Below are positions 6,231 to 6,768 of a stretch of DNA of 6,768 nt, piece by piece; within the stretch, counting starts at the first letter, position 1, and each line of letters begins with the position of its first letter. The DNA is taken from assembly GCA_030626685.1 (NCBI GenBank), contig DAOUTL010000073.1:1-6768 (forward strand), read 5' to 3'. The notes below the pieces were generated by a model. It searched no databases, was not told where the DNA came from, and saw nothing but the letters and a program-made list of their open reading frames with translations. Origin of the DNA: Candidatus Bathyarchaeota archaeon. Its GTDB lineage: Archaea; Thermoproteota; Bathyarchaeia; Bathyarchaeales; Bathycorpusculaceae. The position numbers and the translations under genes are program-made.

Positions 6231-6768
6231 CCCAAATATCCCAAACCCTTCAAAAACCCATCAAGCGTTTTAAGGGTCTCGCTTCGTTCGCTTTCCAGTT
6301 CCCGGCTGGGAACAGCGTATTTGTCCCAGAGATTTTCCACCATCTGAACAAGCCCACGCTTTTTGGCGTTCAGATAGCGGTTCAACTCGGTGTTGGCAAG
6401 GTCGTAAAGCTTTTTCAGGATCAGCTGACGGGCATCTTCTTCGATGAGCTGGCCGCCGATGATAGCGAGAATGCCGTCGGTTTTGGCGAGGCGTTCTTTA
6501 AGTGTGGTTTTGTCTTTGTTCAGAGCTGTGATCTTTTTCTTGTCGTCCTTGTTGGCGTTATCGAGATTTTCCAGCAGGGTGTCCGCCTGCCTGATCAATT
6601 CCTGGCTATCTGCTTTGAACTCGTCGCCACCCAGACGCTTGATCTGGAGCTTGTGTTCCAATTCGTCTGCTTTGGTTTTTAATGCACCTTTGCTGTCTTT
6701 GATGCGTTTCTCAATGGCAGTGATGACCTTTTCCTGCGTTTGCAGGTTTTGCAGTTCCTTACGAGCGG
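6227..6768 (-). CDS. hsdM: C-terminal part of the type I DNA methyltransferase subunit HsdM, cut off by the window edge
   Basis: The frame is open from base 6768 to the TGA at 6229-6227, giving the last 179 residues of a longer protein. The N-6 adenine methyltransferase core (FxGxG and NPPF motifs) must lie outside the window. What is visible is highly charged, helical and coiled-coil-like, followed by a tail found in long-form type I HsdM proteins: ARQLILKKLYDLANTELNRY, then NAKKRGLVQMVENLWDKYAV, and an end in FLKGLGYLG. This C-terminal helical part is where HsdM meets the HsdS spacers. A TTG at 6661-6659 is an internal Leu codon and not a start, because the same frame continues upstream with coding-like charged residues. 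It overlaps hsdS by four bases. GC content is higher than in the two inserted genes. Confidence 0.93.
   Translation of the reverse strand, partial: ARKELQNLQTQEKVITAIEKRIKDSKGALKTKADELEHKLQIKRLGGDEFKADSQELIRQADTLLENLDNANKDDKKKITALNKDKTTLKERLAKTDGILAIIGGQLIEEDARQLILKKLYDLANTELNRYLNAKKRGLVQMVENLWDKYAVPSRELESERSETLKTLDGFLKGLGYLG

Noticed and set aside
5478..6273. Plus-strand open frames at 5478-5789, 5581-5814 and 5998-6273
   Set aside because: They are antisense to conserved HsdS domains and overlap each other; they are shadows of hsdS.
6659..6661. TTG as the start of a separate 144-residue gene
   Set aside because: The frame continues upstream to the window edge with charged coiled-coil residues, so this is an internal Leu codon of hsdM.

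Overview
The window holds the downstream two thirds of a type I restriction-modification operon with two extra genes inserted in it. Everything real is on the minus strand, so transcription runs from base 6768 towards base 1. In that order the genes are: the 3' end of hsdM (DNA methyltransferase subunit), a complete hsdS (specificity subunit), a complete nitrilase-fold (carbon-nitrogen hydrolase-like) protein of 582 residues, a complete Rad50/SMC-like ATPase of 1042 residues with a zinc hook, and the first 30 codons of what is very probably hsdR (restriction/translocase subunit).

The genes are packed without real intergenic space. hsdM and hsdS overlap in ATGA, hsdS and the nitrilase-like gene share one base in TGATG, the nitrilase-like gene and the ATPase gene overlap in ATGA, and only 24 bases separate the ATPase gene from the hsdR start. 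No stretch of 300 bases lacks a gene. I see no promoter or terminator inside the window; the operon promoter should lie upstream of hsdM, beyond base 6768, and the operon end beyond base 1.

The host cannot be named. GC content in the forties, Shine-Dalgarno sites, and the wording of the HsdM and HsdS C-terminal parts fit a proteobacterium, probably a gammaproteobacterium. In hand-counted 60-base blocks hsdM is clearly richer in GC (126 of 240) than the ATPase gene (93 of 240). This suggests that the inserted pair has a different history from the modification gene, although the blocks were few and not chosen at random.

HsdM, HsdS and HsdR would make an ordinary type I complex that methylates self DNA and translocates and cuts foreign DNA. 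The two extra genes sit in the slot between hsdS and hsdR. In the E. coli prr locus that slot holds the anticodon nuclease gene prrC, a back-up toxin that acts when phage disables restriction. Here the ATPase has the parts of a DNA-sensing SMC-like protein but no recognisable nuclease domain, while its partner keeps a full Glu-Lys-Cys nitrilase triad. The simplest reading is a sensor-effector defence pair, similar in logic to Lamassu/ABC-three-component systems, co-expressed with and possibly guarding the restriction system. That role is inference; the architecture is directly visible.
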